From Phycisphaerae bacterium (GTDB taxonomy: Bacteria; Chloroflexota; Anaerolineae; 4572-78; J111), in assembly GCA_028285035.1 (NCBI GenBank), contig JANQQF010000107.1, positions 12,963 through 76,962 of the forward strand: 64,000 nt of DNA, given 5' to 3'. Of the stretch, positions 1-7,824 are shown piece after piece; the stretch's first letter is position 1; every line of letters begins with the position of its first letter. A program made the position numbers and the translations under genes. The notes beneath the pieces are model-generated. The model ran no database searches. It was not told the DNA's origin and saw only the letters and a list, made by a program, of their open reading frames with translations.

Positions 1-186
1 ACGATACACATAGAAATATTCGGTAGCTAATCCTATTCCTTTGCGAGTAACAGTGGGTTGCACCACATCTGAAGGTGCTTCAACCTCTTCCACAACCTCA
101 GCAACAGGTGTTGAAATTGCCGGTTTTTTGGACCCATCTTTTTTTGTCAATTGTTGCCGTCGTAGACGGCGAGATTTCTTAGACAT
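1..186 (-). CDS. N-terminus of an unknown Lys/Arg-rich protein (runs off the window)
   Basis: The first 62 codons are present and the rest lies beyond base 1. The start is ATG at 186, preceded by GAGGAA in the mRNA. The protein begins MSKKSRRLRRQQ, a strongly basic head, followed by a low-complexity Ala/Val/Glu/Pro stretch, and the visible part ends in an aromatic EYFYVYR segment. A basic cytoplasmic head followed by a linker suggests a membrane-anchored protein whose first helix lies just outside the window, but that helix is not visible. It lies downstream of the sortase gene on the same strand with a 53-base gap, so the two may be co-transcribed. Function is unknown. Confidence 0.6.
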   Translation of the reverse strand, partial: MSKKSRRLRRQQLTKKDGSKKPAISTPVAEVVEEVEAPSDVVQPTVTRKGIGLATEYFYVYR

Positions 187-239
187 ATTTATTTCCTCAT
201 CAACAACATTATTCGCTGACGATTATACCATCTCGATAA

Positions 240-1214
240 TTATTCAACCAATTCACCAATAACAACCAAACGATGGGTGTTAACAAGGTAAGGATAGCAG
301 GTCTGCAAGGTAGCCACCGGCTCAGTCGTCGGCCACATCACTTCAACTTCGGTTGGCTCAATAATTCGCTTTTCTTTGACCACATAGTGGAATTTTTGGT
401 CACCCCCATAAATAATGTATTCATCACCAATCTCTAAATCACCGATATATCGAAATATTTCACCATAAATGTCATTATGAGCAGCCAAATACATATTCCC
501 TCGCTGCCCAGGGTGCGCACTTCCTGGCAGATGGCCCACCCCTTTCTTCAAATCTTCCCACCCAACCCCGTGCACAATCCGAGCATCGACGTTAATCTTG
601 GGAATAACAATTCGGGTTGGGGCAGGAATTTCCTGTTTTTCGATTTCAATCGCTGCGGCAGAATTAGAGGTATGATTTGAAGGTTGTACCCAATGTTGCA
701 GATGAAGCGGGACATCTGGAACAGCCCCCCCAGGTGAGGTAGGTGAGCTATGGCCACCAGGCAGGCGAGCCAAGGCCATAGGGGCAGATGTTGGTACTTC
801 CAAGGGCAAACTTTGTTGGCTGTCCACTTCCTGTGCCAGTAAATTTTGCTGGGCTTCGGCCACTTCGTCATTTAGTTCACGTAAGTTAAAATAAGATGCT
901 GTCAACACCCCAACAAGACCAATCACCGCAGCAACCTCTAACCCTAACAACAGCATATCCCGTAAACGTTTCTTGGGTGCAGCTTCAGTCTCTAAACCAT
1001 CATTAGGTTGGGGAGCACTTCGCCTTGGCACCCACGTTTTGGGGACAACGTTACCCCGTTTGGTTTCGGGGCCGACCAAGGCTTCATTCGCCGAACGCCC
1101 TGCCCCCGACAATTCATTAAATTTATCCAACCGCGCCTGACGACGTTTGACCACCAAAGCGCGTTGGAGTTCTTCAACACTTAACTCTTCAATTTTTTTG
1201 CGTTTGCCAAACAT
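240..1214 (-). CDS. Sortase (class D/E-like), membrane anchored
   Basis: This is a 324-residue transpeptidase-type enzyme expected to act on the outer face of the membrane. It has a charged cytoplasmic head of about 85 residues, one hydrophobic helix (about 88-110), a Pro/Ser/Gly linker, and a C-terminal sortase beta-barrel from about 190. The sortase signature is visible as the His segment YLAAHND, the cysteine segment TLQTCYP and the arginine segment NTHRLVV, which together give the His-Cys-Arg triad. The start is ATG at 1214. No LPxTG-type substrate was found in the window, so this may be a housekeeping sortase with distant substrates. The long basic N-terminal region is larger than in many class E enzymes. 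Confidence 0.85.
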   Translation of the reverse strand: MFGKRKKIEELSVEELQRALVVKRRQARLDKFNELSGAGRSANEALVGPETKRGNVVPKTWVPRRSAPQPNDGLETEAAPKKRLRDMLLLGLEVAAVIGLVGVLTASYFNLRELNDEVAEAQQNLLAQEVDSQQSLPLEVPTSAPMALARLPGGHSSPTSPGGAVPDVPLHLQHWVQPSNHTSNSAAAIEIEKQEIPAPTRIVIPKINVDARIVHGVGWEDLKKGVGHLPGSAHPGQRGNMYLAAHNDIYGEIFRYIGDLEIGDEYIIYGGDQKFHYVVKEKRIIEPTEVEVMWPTTEPVATLQTCYPYLVNTHRLVVIGELVE

Positions 1215-1551
1215 ACAACACCCCGTTATTTACAAACCAATGGCGGAATAATAGATGCGGAACACTAGATATTGTAGTTTATTTTAGACAAACACACAAC
1301 ATCTAGCATTTACCAATAAAAATTGGCGGAAATTATTGAATTAAAACACAACTAAGATTCAAGTCTTATGTCATGTAATTTTAGAGGGCGTCTTTTGATT
1401 TGTCAAGATTATGTAATGTAGCAATAAAAAAGTTGCGAACTCTAAAAAATGTATGCAACCCGACCTTTTCAAGTTTTCAATCGATAGATTTTGATCTCTT
1501 CAAAAAGTGTTGTAGAATATCTAGGTACTAAGATAATGAAGGAGACGCGAC
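1215..1551. other. AT-rich divergent intergenic region
   Basis: This is 337 bp between the divergent sortase and PadR genes. I see no ORF or RNA gene. The right end holds the PadR promoter and operator annotated separately. The left part must hold the sortase promoter, but no clear -35/-10 pair stood out. Confidence 0.5.
1491..1535 (+). promoter_or_regulatory. padR-type promoter with overlapping palindromic operator
   Basis: TTGATC (1491-1496) and TAGAAT (1513-1518) are 16 bases apart. They are followed directly by an imperfect palindrome at 1518-1535 (TATCTA, a GTAC core, AAGATA; 14 of 18 positions symmetric). The palindrome overlaps the -10 and the likely transcript start, so repression by the adjacent PadR protein is the natural reading. 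The role is inferred. Confidence 0.5.
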
Positions 1552-1881
1552 GTGGGAAAATTGGACATGCGCACCGGTAGCACAGCAGTGATGATTTTAA
1601 GATTACTCGCTGAAAAACCGATGTATGGTTATCAAATTGTGAAAGAATTACAAGTCCGCAGTGAGGGGTACTTTGAGTTAGAGCAGGGAACGCTCTATCC
1701 AGCACTGCATCGTCTAGAAAAGGATGGGTTGGTTTTGAGCCAGTGGGAGGTCATCGAAGATGGTCCCTCCCGCAAATATTACCACATCACTGACGAAGGC
1801 CGCGCGGAATTAAGCAAATCTGCCCAACGTTGGACAGATTTTTCACGCAATTTGATCAAGCTACTTGACGGGCTGGCTTGA
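1552..1881 (+). CDS. PadR-family transcriptional regulator
   Basis: This is a 109-residue winged-helix repressor of the short PadR type. The family hallmark is visible: an N-terminal helix-turn-helix reading LRLLAEKPMYGYQIVKEL, then LEQGTLYPALHRLEKDGL and the wing region GPSRKYYHITDEGRAEL, then a short C-terminal dimerisation helix. The start is GTG at 1552, with AAGGAG at 1539-1544. It is followed 84 bases later by a membrane protein with a DUF1700-like head, a common pairing in which PadR controls the partner. The palindrome just upstream (1518-1535) fits autoregulation. Confidence 0.93.
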   Translation: MGKLDMRTGSTAVMILRLLAEKPMYGYQIVKELQVRSEGYFELEQGTLYPALHRLEKDGLVLSQWEVIEDGPSRKYYHITDEGRAELSKSAQRWTDFSRNLIKLLDGLA

Positions 1882-1965
1882 AACGCACATTTCAAGCCAG
1901 CTTACAGCTCGGCATAGTACTTGAAAAGGGCTTTGGAATGCAGTCCAAATCAATTTGGGAGAAAC

Positions 1966-2904
1966 ATGACCATGTCAGCAATTCAGGATTATCTAGAGAT
2001 ATTCAAGCAAACTGTACCGCATCATTTACGGGCCGAAGCCGTCGCCGAGGTACGTAGTCATTTAGAAGAATTGGTGCACGACTTACAGTTGCGTGGATTA
2101 TCGCGGATAGAAGCAGAGCGAAACGCCATCAAGCAGTTTGGGCTACCCCGCAAAATCGGCATCGCCTGGCGACGAGCTGCGGGGGTTGTCGATTGGCCAG
2201 ATGTTGTCTTAGCTGCCCTGCCATTGTTAGGTGTCAGCGGTCTCAGTTGGTACTTTGTCGGACAATTTATGCCGCTCGGTATTTACTTGATTATCTTTGG
2301 CGCAGGCGCAGCCATCGCTTGGTGGCGCGACTGGCCAACGTGGTGGTACGCTTGGTTAGGGTGGCTCTTTTTAGCCTTATTAGTTGTACCAGTTACACCC
2401 TGGGCTTTCGTCATCATATTCCCAGTCTTGGTCACCCTAATCGCCGTCGATAGCTGGGAACAAGCCACGTTGATGACGCTTCCGTTCACCACCTATTTGG
2501 CGTTCAACACGATTATTGATAGTCAACAGCTCTTCACCACCGGGTGGGGGCCGGGTAATATCTATCCCGGTAATATTGTTTGGTTAGAAACCGCATTTTC
2601 TTTGGTCTGGATTTTGATTTTGGCCGCCAGCTTACGAGCGGCCCGCCCTAGTCGCCGAGGTATCTATTTGTTGGCGGGCTTAATCGGGACACAAATGATG
2701 TACGTTGGGGGAGTGATCTTTATGATGAGCATCGCCGCAGCCCTCCCCACCTATTTCACAACAATTCTCACGCCTCAGAGCGTGTTGTTTGAAAAATTAC
2801 CGATTGGCCTGTTGACAATCGGCTTAACTCTTTATCCTTTATGCGTTTGGTTGATCGCTCGTTGGGTGAGACGTAGTCAAACTCAATCTGGCCTGAGAGC
2901 CTGA
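1966..2904 (+). CDS. Membrane protein with N-terminal DUF1700/HAAS-like domain, PadR partner
   Basis: This 312-residue protein has a soluble alpha-helical head of about 70 residues rich in charged and Leu residues (AEVRSHLEELVHDL, then AERNAIKQFG). That is the pattern of the permease-prefix/DUF1700 domain found next to PadR regulators. About seven to eight hydrophobic segments follow, up to the C-terminus. I chose ATG at 1966 because TGGGAGA lies just upstream; a TTG at 1921 in the same frame has no good ribosome site. It is probably expressed together with the PadR gene. The molecular function of these partners is generally unknown, and roles in envelope stress or transport have been suggested for relatives. 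A strong terminator follows. Confidence 0.75.
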   Translation: MTMSAIQDYLEIFKQTVPHHLRAEAVAEVRSHLEELVHDLQLRGLSRIEAERNAIKQFGLPRKIGIAWRRAAGVVDWPDVVLAALPLLGVSGLSWYFVGQFMPLGIYLIIFGAGAAIAWWRDWPTWWYAWLGWLFLALLVVPVTPWAFVIIFPVLVTLIAVDSWEQATLMTLPFTTYLAFNTIIDSQQLFTTGWGPGNIYPGNIVWLETAFSLVWILILAASLRAARPSRRGIYLLAGLIGTQMMYVGGVIFMMSIAAALPTYFTTILTPQSVLFEKLPIGLLTIGLTLYPLCVWLIARWVRRSQTQSGLRA

Positions 2905-2921
2905 GTAAGAGTGAATGATGT

Positions 2922-2973
2922 ATTGTGGATTGTGAACGATTTACGGAAGGTCGTTTGCAATCCATAATTTTTT
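2922..2973 (+). terminator. Rho-independent terminator after the PadR-linked membrane gene
   Basis: An 18-base stem (2922-2939 with 2951-2968, including three G-U pairs) with an 11-base loop is followed directly by a run of T. Confidence 0.8.
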
Positions 2974-3027
2974 ATCATTATACCTAGACTATCAAAGTAT
3001 ACTAAAAATCAAAACAGGAGCTTGTTA

Positions 3028-3786
3028 ATGCCCTTCACCCTAGCTCATCCCGCCGCCATCATTCCTATTTCTCATCTCAATCGCCGTCTGAGTCTGTCCG
3101 CCCTGCTTATCGGCAGTGTCATTCCCGATGTGGGCTACTTTTTACAACTGCCGACCGTTATTGCCAGTCATAGCTTGTTGGGGATGTTCGTGGTCGATTT
3201 ACCAATCAGTCTAATTTTGCTATGGATATTTCACACTTGGTTAAAGCGCCCACTGTGGCGATTATTACCAGCTTTTCACCGCGAAAGACTGCAGCCCTAC
3301 TTGGCTCCGTATCAATTTGTGCCCTGGTCACGCTTTTCACTTGTGATACTGTCCCTACTCATCGGTATTTTTGCCCATATTGTCTGGGATGAAATGACCC
3401 ACGGGAGAGGCTTCTTTGTCCAAACATTCCCGATCTTTCGGGCCGAAATGTTTGAATTAGCTGGTGTGTATTTGATTGTATACTTTGTTTTCAAACATTT
3501 TAGTAGCATTGCCGGGGTTGGTTTACTGGTCTATTGGTATTGGTGCTGGTCATATCAATCACAAAATACATTCAATATTTTTAGCTACGCGAATATTATA
3601 GCGGCAAGTCTCATACTGATTAGCTCATTTATTGGGGCAATCATTCTGGCTATTGGTAGCACCAAATTTGGATACAAAGAGTTAGCCGATCTCATTCGGA
3701 TTGGTCTTGTTATTGGAATCGGTCTTATTGGATCTTATATTCTCATCACAAAATTTGTTACCCTTATTTTTTCATCGACCAAATAA
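3028..3786 (+). CDS. DUF4184-family membrane protein
   Basis: This is a 252-residue polytopic protein. The N-terminus MPFTLAHPAAIIPI and the following GSVIPDVGYF are the recognisable DUF4184 signatures, with the early His and the Asp that may bind metal. A second conserved block, FAHIVWDEMTHGRGFF, has a His-rich pattern typical of membrane metal-dependent hydrolase-like families. Six or more hydrophobic segments are visible. ATG at 3028 is preceded by CAGGAG at 3015-3020; a TTG six bases earlier is less likely. The biochemical role of the family is unknown. The gene stands 25 bases upstream of the first EEP protein and may share its transcript. Confidence 0.85.
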   Translation: MPFTLAHPAAIIPISHLNRRLSLSALLIGSVIPDVGYFLQLPTVIASHSLLGMFVVDLPISLILLWIFHTWLKRPLWRLLPAFHRERLQPYLAPYQFVPWSRFSLVILSLLIGIFAHIVWDEMTHGRGFFVQTFPIFRAEMFELAGVYLIVYFVFKHFSSIAGVGLLVYWYWCWSYQSQNTFNIFSYANIIAASLILISSFIGAIILAIGSTKFGYKELADLIRIGLVIGIGLIGSYILITKFVTLIFSSTK

Positions 3787-3811
3787 CTGGTTTTAGGAGA
3801 TACAAACATTC

Positions 3812-4801
3812 ATGCGAAACTTATTTGGACGACGTCCATTTAAACTACTCCATAATTTATTTTGGTTTGCCGCCACCCTGGCGGGTGGAGCAATATTTTT
3901 AGCCTACATTTTACACGCTTTACTGGATGATCAATTTCTTCCCGTACGTCTATTTGGCTTCTTTATGCCGTGGCTCTTGATGGGGTTAACTCCTATTTTT
4001 ATTCTAGCCCTATTGTTACGGCGACGAGCCGCCTGGATTTTGGTGATGCCAACATTGGTTCTCGCCCTAACGTATGCACCTCTCTTTCTCCCACGCCTGA
4101 CGATAGCACTCGCCGGAAACGAGCCGCTCAAGGTGATGAGTTACAATGTGCTACACAGTAATCAGCAGATGAATGAGGTTGTTGCGATGATTAAGACTGA
4201 ACAGCCAGACGTCTTGGTCATGCAGGAGGTTATTCCAGAAATTGCGTTGGCCCTACGTTTGGGGTTGAAGGATATGTATGGGGAGAATGAACCATACCAT
4301 ACCTATGAAGGATGGATGGGCCAACTCATTGTCAGCCGATATCCCGTCACCCCAGGTGAGACCAACCCTGACAAGGGAAGGCTACAAAAGGTCACAATTG
4401 AGACATCAGCGGGGCAAATTGATGTTTGGAACATTCATCCCCGTACACCATTGACCTGGCAGGATCAGCAATGGCAAATCGACAACTTGGTGCAAGACAT
4501 AAAGCAACATCAGGGGCCATTAATTGTGGCAGGAGATCTTAACACTACTGATCATAGTGAAACATATCAAATGGTAGAGCGGGAACTGGGGAACGCCCAT
4601 TGGGATGCTGGTTGGGGCTTTGGTTTCACCTTTCCATCAAAGAGACCGCAAGTCAGAGGTATACCCGTTCTCGTACCAATGGTTCGTATTGATCATATTT
4701 TTTACAGCGATCACTTTTATGTGCATCGGGCTGCAACCCTAGATAATAACGCTGGATCGGATCATTTACCCGTCATCGCCGAATTATCAATTGTTCGCTA
4801 A
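3812..4801 (+). CDS. Endonuclease/exonuclease/phosphatase (EEP) family protein with N-terminal membrane anchor, copy 1
   Basis: The protein has 329 residues. Three hydrophobic segments fill the first ~100 residues, and an EEP (DNase I-like) domain follows. The catalytic pattern is complete: MSYNVLHSN (Asn), LVMQEV (Glu), NIHPRTP (His), GDLNTTDHS (Asp-x-Asn), RIDHIFYSDHF (Asp-His) and GSDHLPVIAE (Asp-His). The domain probably faces outside, so it may act on phosphodiesters or lipids at the cell surface. The substrate cannot be told from sequence. A second, clearly related gene follows 207 bases downstream, so this is a tandem duplication. ATG at 3812 follows TAGGAGA. Confidence 0.88.
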   Translation: MRNLFGRRPFKLLHNLFWFAATLAGGAIFLAYILHALLDDQFLPVRLFGFFMPWLLMGLTPIFILALLLRRRAAWILVMPTLVLALTYAPLFLPRLTIALAGNEPLKVMSYNVLHSNQQMNEVVAMIKTEQPDVLVMQEVIPEIALALRLGLKDMYGENEPYHTYEGWMGQLIVSRYPVTPGETNPDKGRLQKVTIETSAGQIDVWNIHPRTPLTWQDQQWQIDNLVQDIKQHQGPLIVAGDLNTTDHSETYQMVERELGNAHWDAGWGFGFTFPSKRPQVRGIPVLVPMVRIDHIFYSDHFYVHRAATLDNNAGSDHLPVIAELSIVR

Positions 4802-4855
4802 ATTTTATGTGATTGGTAAAATAACATTTTCTTACCATTCTCTCAGGAAGGTCAC

Positions 4856-4883
4856 ACTTTGTTAATTTTCGATTAAACAAAGT
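4856..4883. repeat. Hairpin between the two EEP genes
   Basis: ACTTTGTTAAT and its complement (with one bulged base) enclose a five-base loop. A weaker stem (4814-4819 with 4832-4837) lies just before it. Both sit in the 207-bp spacer and could be a weak terminator or an mRNA-stabilising structure. There is no clear T run. Confidence 0.4.
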
Positions 4884-5008
4884 CTCCTATGATGACCAAA
4901 GCAAAATTCAAGACTGGTAAGTTATTCACTTTTTATTACATCTAAACAGATAAGAGAAACAATCAAAATACACAATCTTTCTCTGACAATCTGGAGATTT
5001 TTTTATAT

Positions 5009-6019
5009 ATGATTCAACAAAACCTACTTTCATTTTTCCAATTTATATGGCGCACGGGCGCAAATCTCTTTTGGCTGTCCTTGTGGGCCTTCAGCTTAGG
5101 TATTCTTTCATCATATCTACTCCGTTATGGACCAGGAGATCGCCTCTTCTTTGTGCGTTTGGTCAATTACCTAATGCCCTGGTTGCTCCTATTCCTGGTC
5201 CCAGGCTTGCTGATTGCCCTAGTTGGTCGTCGGCAATGGTTAGCGGTCAGCTTTGCCCTCCCAACATTACTCATCCTGCTCAACTACGCCCCCCTCTTTC
5301 TCCCGCGTCCCAGTGTAGCCTTAGCCAGCGACACAACGCTCAAGGTCATGAGCTATAACATCTGGAGCCGTAATCGAGATATAGAGTCAATGACGACGCT
5401 TATTAAGGAAGAACAGCCTGACATTTTGTTGTTACAAGAAATTAAAAAGGCAACAAAGCCTGACAATATTTTTGCGGCCCTATCTGGCCTATATGACGAT
5501 GAAGAGATCTACATCATTCACGATGCAACAGTAAATCAGGCAGTCGTCAGTCGCTATCCATTGACCAAAGTAGAAGCAGCCGTCAGAAAGGGAAATTTAC
5601 TTGAGGTTTTGGCTGAAACACCCAACGGAACCATTACCGTCTTGAATGTTCACCCGCTATCAAATCGAGGGTGGTTCCGACGATACAGTCACATGTCTCA
5701 GGTGTTAGAAGAGGACATTCTGCCCAATGAAGGCCCAGTGATTTTAGGAGGCGATTTCAATACCACAGATCAAACGGGCACCTATCGATTGCTGGACACA
5801 CATCTTAATAATGCGCATTGGGAGGCAGGCTGGGGATTTGGCTTCTCCTTCCCCTCCCCAACCCGTGAGTTTAGGGATGCGGTCAGTTTCCCATCCTTGG
5901 TGCGGATTGATCACATTTTCTACAATGATTATTTCTTTGCTAATGAGGCCGAAACCCTGCCAAACTCTGGGGGATCAGACCATCTCCCCGTCACGGCTAC
6001 ATTCACCTGGATTAAATAA
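5009..6019 (+). CDS. EEP family protein with N-terminal membrane anchor, copy 2
   Basis: This 336-residue protein is a paralogue of the preceding gene and has the same plan: three hydrophobic segments, then an EEP domain. The catalytic segments are MSYNIWSRN, LLLQEI, NVHPLSN, GGDFNTTDQT, RIDHIFYNDYF and GSDHLPVTATF. The block NAHWEAGWGFGF is nearly identical to copy 1, while the N-terminal and substrate-side loops have diverged. It is therefore a duplicated pair rather than a recent identical copy. The start is ATG at 5009, after CTGGAG. A strong terminator ends the unit. Confidence 0.88.
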   Translation: MIQQNLLSFFQFIWRTGANLFWLSLWAFSLGILSSYLLRYGPGDRLFFVRLVNYLMPWLLLFLVPGLLIALVGRRQWLAVSFALPTLLILLNYAPLFLPRPSVALASDTTLKVMSYNIWSRNRDIESMTTLIKEEQPDILLLQEIKKATKPDNIFAALSGLYDDEEIYIIHDATVNQAVVSRYPLTKVEAAVRKGNLLEVLAETPNGTITVLNVHPLSNRGWFRRYSHMSQVLEEDILPNEGPVILGGDFNTTDQTGTYRLLDTHLNNAHWEAGWGFGFSFPSPTREFRDAVSFPSLVRIDHIFYNDYFFANEAETLPNSGGSDHLPVTATFTWIK

Positions 6020-6040
6020 ACGATCGATTTATGATATCTG

Positions 6041-6080
6041 AAAAAAGCTGAGGCTCGATAATCAATGCCTCAGCTTTTTT
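6041..6080 (+). terminator. Rho-independent terminator after the EEP pair
   Basis: A 14-base perfect stem (6041-6054 with 6067-6080) surrounds a 12-base loop and ends in six T. The A-run on the left arm would also let it work in the other direction. Confidence 0.9.
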
Positions 6081-6171
6081 ACTTTCAAATTTGTTGCCCC
6101 CAAATTATACCACTTTTGACAAAGCAATAGATTGCACTAAGATGTGCCAAATTTACCCAACCTTGAAAGAG

Positions 6172-7342
6172 ATGATAATGAGCACAATTCGTCGTTTACT
6201 GCCTGCTTCTGGCATTCGAGCCGTTTTTGATCGAGCCACAGCCCTTGAGCGTCAAGGACATACCGTTCTTCATTTAGAAGTAGGGCGACCTGATTGGAAA
6301 ATGCCACCTGGAGCTATCGAGGAAGCAAAACAGGCTTTGGAGGACGATTTTGTGCATTACATCGCCAATCGAGGCCTGATCGAGTTACGTCAAGTTTTAG
6401 CCGATGATATTGCTGAAGTAACGGGTCGAGCCTTTAATCCCGAAACAGAATTGATTGTTACCAGTGGCGTTAGTGAGGCGTGGAGTATGTGCGGCTTGGC
6501 CTTATTGGGGCCTGGAGACGAGGTGATTATTCCCCAGCCCACTTGGTCTCACTACCAAGCTGTTGTAGAGATGGCGGGAGCGACGCCGGTGCCTATGCCC
6601 CTATCACCAACAACAGGCTTCATCATTAGACCCGGAGCAAGTTGCAGCCGCAATCACCCCGCGCACCCGCATGATGATTTTAACCACACCCGGTAATCCA
6701 ACCGGCGCTGTTCAACCGCCTGATGTCCTACAAGCCATTGCCGAATTAGCGCTAAAACACGGTTTCTTTATCTTGTCCGATGAGATTTATCACGAATTTG
6801 TCTATGAGCAGCCACATGTGTCGATCGGCCAATTCATGGGCGACTCTGAGCTATTTTTGTATGCCAATGGATTTTCAAAAAATTATGCAATGACTGGCTG
6901 GCGCTTAGGCTACATCGCAGCCCAGGCAGAAATCTCGGATGCCCTCAATCGTATCCATCAATATCTAACGGTATGTGGTGTGGCGTTTGCGCAAAAAGGG
7001 GCTGTGAACATTCTACGTCACCCAGACCGTCAGGCATATCTCTCCGAAATGCGAACTGCCTTTCGAAATCGATATTTAGTATGGAAACAAGCGCTAACAG
7101 ACTGCCCTGGCATTGAAGTGCTGCCACCTGGTGGGGCAATTTATCTTTTCCCCCGTATTAATCATAAGGGCATGGATGGCCGTGAATTTTGCGATATGAT
7201 GTTTCATAAACATCACATTGCCGTGGTTCCAGGTGACATCTTTGGAGAGGCCTTCAAACAGTATTTTCGCATCTCATTTGGCCGCGATATTGAAACCCAA
7301 CAGGCTGCTGCCGCAAAAATCGTCAATGCATTAAAATCATAG
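6172..7342 (+). pseudogene. Class I/II PLP-dependent aminotransferase, split by a +1 frameshift
   Basis: Together the two frames encode a normal ~390-residue fold-type I aminotransferase (aspartate-aminotransferase-like). The first part runs from ATG 6172 in one frame and ends in garbage after PVPMPLSPTTGF. The second part is readable from about 6630, reading LDPEQVAAAITPRTRM and then LTTPGNPTGAV in the next frame. One extra base near 6615-6630 explains it. PLP residues are intact: SDEIYHEF, the Lys in GFSKNYAMTGWRLGY, and the C-terminal substrate Arg in FRISFG. No slippery heptamer is seen, so programmed shifting is unlikely; the cause is either a recent mutation or an assembly error. The start could also be ATG 6178. 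Confidence 0.85.
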
Positions 7343-7824
7343 TATCATCCCCAAATTGCTTGTTGTCATAAAACAAATTGGGGTTCAGGTCTTATTTGGC
7401 ATAAGAATAATCTTATGGTATAGTTACGGACGTTCAGGCAAATTCCAAAGTTATGTTCTAATATTAGAGTAATAATTTTGTAATAATTTCGCCAAACAAT
7501 TGATATACATAAAGCTTTTTAGCGACTCCTAAATAATAATACCTCATCACTATAACTAATCAATTGATAGGTATTAGCTTTATAAAACGTGTTTTGTACA
7601 AACCTACAGATTATCTGAGGTTGATCAAAATTTATTCCCCAAACTGACGACTCTGTCTTATTTGAATTTATCCTTCACCTACCCACCAACGAAGGGGGAA
7701 ATTTTGTAAAAAATCGTTTATTGTGATTGCGGAGTTGAAATATATTCCTGATATATCAGGAATATATTTCAAGCTCGTTATTAATAAATATTCTTTACTT
7801 ACACACTAAAAAAGGAGGAAAGTA
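7343..7824. other. 482-bp regulatory region upstream of the peptide ABC importer
   Basis: There is no gene. The left end has a hairpin (about 7349-7383, CCCCAAATTG-type arms) that may end the aminotransferase transcript. The right end holds the 38-bp palindrome. The stretch between is AT-rich and probably contains the importer promoter, which I cannot place with certainty. Confidence 0.5.
7735..7772. promoter_or_regulatory. Perfect 38-bp palindrome upstream of the ABC importer
   Basis: The arms TTGAAATATATTCCTGATA (7735-7753) and the exact reverse complement (7754-7772) meet with no spacer. It lies 52 bases before the start codon of the binding protein. No T run follows, so it is not a terminator. 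It could be an operator for a dimeric or tetrameric regulator, or an mRNA 5' hairpin. Confidence 0.6.

Noticed and set aside
6600..6640. Programmed ribosomal frameshift in the aminotransferase
   Set aside because: No slippery heptamer, shift-type stop context or stimulatory structure is visible. This enzyme family does not use programmed shifting.
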